This document shows positions 43,622-48,130 of a stretch of DNA of 48,130 nt, piece after piece (the stretch's first letter is position 1; the number at the start of each line of letters is the position of its first letter). The DNA comes from Candidatus Scalindua sp. (GTDB taxonomy: Bacteria > Planctomycetota > Brocadiia > Brocadiales > Scalinduaceae): assembly GCA_018670825.1 (NCBI GenBank), contig JABHIW010000022.1, positions 1 through 48,130 on the forward strand, in the 5' to 3' direction. The notes under the pieces are model-generated. The model ran no database searches. It was given only the letters and a program-made list of their open reading frames with translations, and was not told the origin of the DNA. Made by a program: the position numbers and the translations under genes.

Positions 43622-45055
43622 ATGGAACAACAGACTCATAATAATAAAATTGACCAGAAAGTATTTGAGGAATTGTGTGATGCAATTGGCAGGGAGAATG
43701 TTTTAGATAACATCGAGGAAAGGGTATGTTCTCCATTTGATACTTCAGAGGGAAAGTCCATACCTGATCTGGTAATAACACCTCATTCAACGGAGCAAGT
43801 ATCAAGTCTCTTATCAATTGCAAATAAACATAGCATTCCGATTTGTCCACAGTGGGCATGGACTGGATTGTCTGGCGGAGATGTTCCCGTTAAAAGTGGC
43901 ATATCGTTAGATCTCAAAAACATGAACAGAATAGAACCTCTAAATGCAAGAGATCTGACGGTCACCGTGGAACCCGGTGTCGTTATAAAGGATTTGCAGG
44001 ACGAAGTTGCAAAGTCTCGTCTTTTTTATCCTCCTGAGTTGGGAAGTGCAGGCTTCTCAACTATAGGTGGAAGGGTTGCAGAAAGTACGGGAGGAATGAT
44101 CGGTATGAAATATGGAGTAACGAGGGAGTATGTTCTCGCTATGGAGATTGTACTCCCTGATGGTTCTGTCATAAACACAGGTCGTAAAACGCTCAAGAGT
44201 GTTGCCGGGTATGATTTAACCAGATTTTTTGTCGGGTCTGAAGGGACTCTTGGTGTGTTGACGAAAATCACATTGAAATTATTACCAATGCCAGAAAAGA
44301 TAGGAACTGTTATCTCATTTTTTAGCGATATCGATAGTGCACTGAATGCGACAGACTCAATCTTAATAAAAAACCATCTGCATGTCCGCTCATTGGAATT
44401 TGCAGATAAAATTTGTATTGATGCAATCAGAGAATCTACGGAAGGGGAAATCCCTGAAGAAGTAGGGGCCCTTTTACTCATTGATGTAGACGGGAATGAG
44501 AAGAATGTAGCGAATGATATTTCCAGGATAGATGCTCTTTGCAGGGAAAACAGTGCCTTGAATACTTCAATTGCAAATACAGATGAAAAGAGAAACACAT
44601 TATGGGATATCTGGAAATCTATTTCCCCATCTCTCTTTAAGGTGAATTCTATGGAGTTTAATGAAGATTGTTCTGCTCCGAGAAGTAAGGTGAAAGAGGC
44701 TCTGAAGAAAGTATATGAGCTTGGCAAGGCACATTCATTACAGGTAGCAGCATTCGGCAATGTTGGAGAGGGCCATGTTCACCTCAGCGTGATTTGTAAT
44801 AATGGAAAAGTAGTCGATGTGCCTGTTAACAATCTGATATCTCAAATATTTAAGGATGTTGTATCTGTCAGCAGATCCAACAGATCAGCGCAAGGTGTGG
44901 GTGATACGAAATCTGAATACATAGGATTAGAGCTTGCACCACATGAGATCGAAATAATGAGAGACCTGAAGAGGATGTTCGATCCGAAAAGCATTATGAA
45001 TCCGGGAAAGACTTTTGGTAACAGTTCAGTTCACCGCAATACGCACTATAAATGA
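43622..45055 (+). CDS. FAD-linked oxidase, GlcD-like paralog with altered active site
   Basis: A 477-residue VAO/PCMH-type FAD oxidoreductase of the glycolate/D-lactate oxidase family. PDLVITPHSTEQVSSLLSIAN, LDLKNMNRI, TVEPGVVIKDLQDEVAKS, the GGRVAESTGGMIGMKYGVTREYVL block and the FDPKSIMNPGKTF ending all match. However, the FAD-loop consensus RGxGTGLSGG reads QWAWTGLSGG (77-86). The HxGDGNxH motif reads NVGEGHVH. The GEHGIG signature is AQGVG (about 423-427). It is followed by a normal paralog and an iron-sulfur subunit, so it may be a non-catalytic or divergent subunit, as GlcE is in some complexes. Confidence 0.88.
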   Translation: MEQQTHNNKIDQKVFEELCDAIGRENVLDNIEERVCSPFDTSEGKSIPDLVITPHSTEQVSSLLSIANKHSIPICPQWAWTGLSGGDVPVKSGISLDLKNMNRIEPLNARDLTVTVEPGVVIKDLQDEVAKSRLFYPPELGSAGFSTIGGRVAESTGGMIGMKYGVTREYVLAMEIVLPDGSVINTGRKTLKSVAGYDLTRFFVGSEGTLGVLTKITLKLLPMPEKIGTVISFFSDIDSALNATDSILIKNHLHVRSLEFADKICIDAIRESTEGEIPEEVGALLLIDVDGNEKNVANDISRIDALCRENSALNTSIANTDEKRNTLWDIWKSISPSLFKVNSMEFNEDCSAPRSKVKEALKKVYELGKAHSLQVAAFGNVGEGHVHLSVICNNGKVVDVPVNNLISQIFKDVVSVSRSNRSAQGVGDTKSEYIGLELAPHEIEIMRDLKRMFDPKSIMNPGKTFGNSSVHRNTHYK

Positions 45056-45113
45056 TTTTGCGAGCATTACGGTGAATTGTTTTGATTCTTGTTTAAAGAG
45101 AGACGGGAGGACT

Positions 45114-46508
45114 ATGAAACTTTTTACAAAAAATAAAAAGGAAGTCAACAAACATCAGAAAGCTCTTAATGAACTGATAAGGGTAGTGGGGAAAGAAAGA
45201 GTCCTCTCGTCAGTTGAGGATAGGATATGCTACTCTTATGATGGTACAAAGCAAAAGGTACTTCCCGATATCGTGGTAAGGCCGGGAGACACAACTGATG
45301 TATCTAACACTTTAAAGATTGCAAATCAGTATGAAGTCCCAATATATGCGAGAGGTGCCGGATCCGGGCTTACCGGGGGGGCGGTGCCGCTTAAGGGTGG
45401 AATTGTTTTTGATTTGAAAAATATGAACAGGATAATTGAAATCTGTCCTGAGGATTTTGTCGCGACGGTTGAACCTGGTGTCGTTACAAAGCAATTACAG
45501 GATGAAGTCGCGAAGTTCGATCTTTTCTATCCTCCAGACCCTTCCAGTGCTGCATTTTCAACTATTGGTGGTAATGTTGCAGAATGTGCAGGGGGGATAA
45601 CCGGACTGAAATATGGAGTGACGCGTGATTATATACTTGCCTTGGAGATTGTCCTTCCTGACGGATCAGTAATTAATACAGGGGGGAAAACAGGCTATGA
45701 CCTGACAAGGCTTTTCACCGGTTCTGAAGGAACGTTGGGGATTTTTACAAAAATAACGGTGAAACTGATTCCAAAACCTGAGAAGATCCGAACACTAGCT
45801 GCTCATTTCCGTAATAAAGATGATGCCATTGATGCAGCCGATCGGATTATTGATAATAATATTCTACCACGTACATTGGAATTTCTGGACCAGATGACCA
45901 TCAATGCGTTACGCGGTCATACCGGAACAGACATGGGAGAAGATGTAAAAGCACTATTATTAATTGATCTTGATGGTACGGAAGAAAGCATTAATTATGA
46001 AATGCCCGTAGTTGAAAATGCATGTAAGGAATGTAATGGGTTCAGGATTAAAGTGGCAGAGACAGCGCAGGAGAGAGAAGCTATCTGGGCTGCCAGGCGT
46101 TCAATTTCTCCCGCATTGTACAATATTGCTTCTCATAAAATAAACGAAGATATCTGTGTTCCCAGAAGTAAGATAAAGGAAATATTGCAGAGGGTTGATC
46201 GGATTAAAGAAGACCAGCCAATTTATATTGCAAACTTTGGACACATAGGTGATGGCAATATACACGTGAACATTATGTATAACGATGATCCCGGCCAGGA
46301 AGAATTAGCAGAGATTATTGTAAATAAAGTGATGAAGGAAGTAGTGGCATTAGGGGGGTCTATCTCTGGAGAACATGGGATAGGAAATAAAAAATCTCAA
46401 TTTATGGAACTAGAGATTCCTCCACACGAATATGATATTATGAAAAGATTTAAAAGCTATTTTGATCCTAAAGGGATTATGAATCCTGGTAAGATGTTTA
46501 TAAGATAA
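45114..46508 (+). CDS. glcD: Glycolate/D-lactate oxidase FAD subunit (GlcD-type)
   Basis: A 464-residue FAD-linked 2-hydroxyacid oxidase subunit. The intact FAD motif is ARGAGSGLTGGAVPLKGG; ECAGGITGLKYGVTRDYIL, the GYDLTRLFTGSEGTLGI loop and FGHIGDGNIHVN follow. SGEHGIGNKKS and FDPKGIMNPGKMF close the protein. It would oxidise a 2-hydroxy acid such as glycolate or D-lactate and pass electrons to the iron-sulfur subunit. ATG 45114 has CGGGAGG 6 bases upstream; an upstream extension of 33 residues overlaps the previous gene and is rejected. The TAATG overlap with the next gene indicates translational coupling. Confidence 0.93.
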   Translation: MKLFTKNKKEVNKHQKALNELIRVVGKERVLSSVEDRICYSYDGTKQKVLPDIVVRPGDTTDVSNTLKIANQYEVPIYARGAGSGLTGGAVPLKGGIVFDLKNMNRIIEICPEDFVATVEPGVVTKQLQDEVAKFDLFYPPDPSSAAFSTIGGNVAECAGGITGLKYGVTRDYILALEIVLPDGSVINTGGKTGYDLTRLFTGSEGTLGIFTKITVKLIPKPEKIRTLAAHFRNKDDAIDAADRIIDNNILPRTLEFLDQMTINALRGHTGTDMGEDVKALLLIDLDGTEESINYEMPVVENACKECNGFRIKVAETAQEREAIWAARRSISPALYNIASHKINEDICVPRSKIKEILQRVDRIKEDQPIYIANFGHIGDGNIHVNIMYNDDPGQEELAEIIVNKVMKEVVALGGSISGEHGIGNKKSQFMELEIPPHEYDIMKRFKSYFDPKGIMNPGKMFIR

Positions 46509-47752
46509 TGAGTACTGACTGGAAAGAAGAAGTAAGTAAATGTTCGAAGTGTGGTAAATGTCAAACCGTCTGTCCCGTTTTTCTGGAAACAGGTGACGAG
46601 TCATCGGTTTCGCGTGGGAAAATCAGCCTGGCTGAAGCATTGCGGGATAAAGAGATAGTGTACACTGATAAGTTACGTGATCATGTCTATTCCTGCAAAA
46701 AGTGTATGAGGTGCAGGACCGTTTGTCCTTCGGATGTTGATTATGAGGTAATCATTTCTGCCTTGCTTCGTGGAGTTGCTGATGAGATGGGCATTCCTTT
46801 GTTACCGAAGATAATCTTCCGGTATATATTGCCCAGAAGGATACTTTTTGATCTCATGCTCAAAGTAGGTTCTAAAATCCAGAGGTTTATGCCTGGAAAG
46901 AGGAGGGGGCAGATGCGCCATCTTCCGCTCATGTTTATGGGCAAAAGGTGGATACCTACTTTGGCAAAGAAAACTGCATTAAAAAGACTTCGGACTACAA
47001 GGAAACTTAAAAACCCTAAAATGCGGGTCGGACTGTTCACTGGATGCTTGATTAACTACATCTATGTGGATATAGCGGAAGCCGTAGTGGATGTGCTTAA
47101 CAGGATGAACATCGAGGTCGTTATACCACAAGGTCAACTGTGCTGCGGAACGCCATCATCCACAATGGGAGATCATAAATCCAGTAAGAAACTGGCAGAC
47201 GTAAATAAACAAGTGTTTGAATCTCATAATCTCGATGCGATAGTGAGCGCCTGTGCAACGTGTACCAAGAGTATTAAACTGGATTACCTGCGCACGTTGG
47301 GTCCATCATGGCAAAAAATGTCTGATAAAATCTATGATATATCAGAGTTTATTGAAAAGTATTGTAGCGATGATTACAAGACAAAGCCTCTTGATGAAAA
47401 AGTGACCTATCATGATCCATGCCACCTTATGTGGGTACGTGGTATTACTGATCAACCAAGAAATGTCTTAAAGAAATCTTCTGACTTTGTTGACATGGAT
47501 ATGGCAGGTTCATGCTGTGGTGGCGGTGGGATATTTACCATTATCCATTACGACCTTACCCTGAAGATGCTCGAGAGAAAGGTGAATTCGATTGAGAGGA
47601 GTGGGGCGGACACGGTAGCGACTAACTGTCCGGGTTGTATTATGCAGATAGCTGACGGATTTGCGGGTAAAGATTCTAAGATAAAGACTACCCACTCAAT
47701 TCAAATACTTCAAAAGGCGATGATAAATGGTGGTGTGGATAAAGGAAAGTAA
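46508..47752 (+). CDS. glcF: Glycolate/D-lactate oxidase iron-sulfur subunit (GlcF-type)
   Basis: A 414-residue iron-sulfur protein. CSKCGKCQTVCP near residue 10 and CKKCMRCRTVCP near 60 bind two [4Fe-4S] clusters. Two CCG-type modules follow: GLFTGCL...QLCCGTPSS and YHDPCHLM...GSCCGGGG. Such proteins form heterodisulfide-reductase-like electron-transfer modules and pass electrons from GlcD to the quinone pool. Its ATG overlaps the glcD stop by one base. It is the last gene of the operon; a hairpin follows. Confidence 0.93.
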   Translation: MSTDWKEEVSKCSKCGKCQTVCPVFLETGDESSVSRGKISLAEALRDKEIVYTDKLRDHVYSCKKCMRCRTVCPSDVDYEVIISALLRGVADEMGIPLLPKIIFRYILPRRILFDLMLKVGSKIQRFMPGKRRGQMRHLPLMFMGKRWIPTLAKKTALKRLRTTRKLKNPKMRVGLFTGCLINYIYVDIAEAVVDVLNRMNIEVVIPQGQLCCGTPSSTMGDHKSSKKLADVNKQVFESHNLDAIVSACATCTKSIKLDYLRTLGPSWQKMSDKIYDISEFIEKYCSDDYKTKPLDEKVTYHDPCHLMWVRGITDQPRNVLKKSSDFVDMDMAGSCCGGGGIFTIIHYDLTLKMLERKVNSIERSGADTVATNCPGCIMQIADGFAGKDSKIKTTHSIQILQKAMINGGVDKGK

Positions 47753-47782
47753 TATCATCCATCAGATACAATAAAGAATGTC

Positions 47783-47827
47783 CAGCTTGTTTGCCCGACG
47801 GTGTTATTCAGGCTGGCAAACAAGCTG
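47783..47827 (+). repeat. Long hairpin downstream of glcF
   Basis: CAGCTTGTTTGCC (47783-47795) and GGCAAACAAGCTG (47815-47827) with a 19-base loop containing a GCCCGA-like core. It may end the operon, but no T-run follows. It resembles the TTTGCCCGA repeat at about 41312. Confidence 0.65.
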
Positions 47828-48130
47828 ATATTAAAGAGAGTGTATTTCGAAATTGTTTTCCAGAGCCTTTATCGAGTGTGGTGGACGTGGTACTGCTTTA
47901 ATACGCTTCATCACGTTTGATACATCCATCTTTCTGATATTACTTCCTGGACTGGATATACATCTATCTTATAAAACAGATAATAGATTTTTCAAAGTGC
48001 ATGCCAGAGTAAAGCAGTATAACATTTCCAGATATATACTTTAGCAACATATACTAATTAGTTTCTGTACGGGAATTCCTAAGCGTAATAATAGTCGTAT
48101 GTTATGTATAGTATGAGGCAGTAGAAACCC
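47828..48130. other. End-of-window region without a supported gene
   Basis: About 300 bp. One reverse-strand frame encodes a short run (MDVSNVMKRIKAVPRPPHS...), but it is only 32 residues long and is closed by stops on both sides, so it could be a remnant at most. Confidence 0.3.

Noticed and set aside
47853-48044. Forward 63-codon frame near the window end
   Set aside because: No ribosome binding site or recognisable family; composition unlike the neighbouring genes.

Overview
The window is about 48 kb of moderately AT-rich bacterial chromosome carrying mostly housekeeping and envelope genes. It looks like a Gram-negative organism with an LPS-type outer membrane: there is an LptF/LptG permease, an MsbA-like exporter, dTDP-rhamnose synthesis and a lipoprotein amidase. 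It also uses sigma-54 regulation, shown by two enhancer-binding response regulators. The gene content and many short palindromic repeats between genes would fit a deep-branching planctomycete such as an anammox-type Brocadiales member. That placement is an impression from the proteins; no rRNA or other decisive marker is present.

Layout. 1-3.3 kb: the end of nadA (+), then uvrA (-). 3.3-6.1 kb: an AT-rich accessory patch with an MNT nucleotidyltransferase, a HEPN partner broken by a stop codon, a class III nucleotide cyclase with unusual specificity residues, and two small conserved hypotheticals. 6.3-9.9 kb: DUF493, a short RecQ-like helicase, DUF1456, a transaldolase/fructose-6-phosphate aldolase family protein and a DinB-fold protein. 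9.9-15.6 kb: envelope genes (rfbD and an msbA-like gene on -, an lptF/G-like gene with a large coiled-coil insertion and a rhomboid protease on +). 15.9-24.4 kb: dapB, dnaK, clpB, an LPG-synthase-type flippase-like protein, a second rhomboid and a lipoprotein amidase.

24.4-31 kb is a gene-poor regulatory region. It holds two paralogous NtrC-type sigma-54 activators on the minus strand, two unrecognised small proteins and a PilZ protein on the plus strand, and long non-coding stretches. Each small-protein gene is preceded by a sigma-54-like -24/-12 element. About 127-129 bp further upstream of each lies the same conserved block. This suggests two copies of one enhancer-dependent circuit and is the most interesting pattern I found.

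31-38.4 kb: a membrane-embedded spermidine-synthase-like protein (+); a minus-strand operon of two DUF1538 membrane proteins, a PII-like protein and a CBS-domain protein; a Tat-leader radical SAM enzyme (-); and a secreted protein of unknown function (+). 38.7-47.8 kb: folC (-), aroB and dprA (+), a metallophosphoesterase (-), and a glcD-like/glcD/glcF operon (+) in which the first FAD subunit has lost conserved active-site motifs.

Palindromic repeats occupy many intergenic gaps. They include a two-copy element of about 110 bp at 9.25 and 36.1 kb, a 160-bp inverted-repeat unit next to uvrA, GC-rich hairpins built on a GCCCGA core, and a perfect 17-bp-arm palindrome at 43.4 kb. I found no tRNA, rRNA, CRISPR array or intact transposase.
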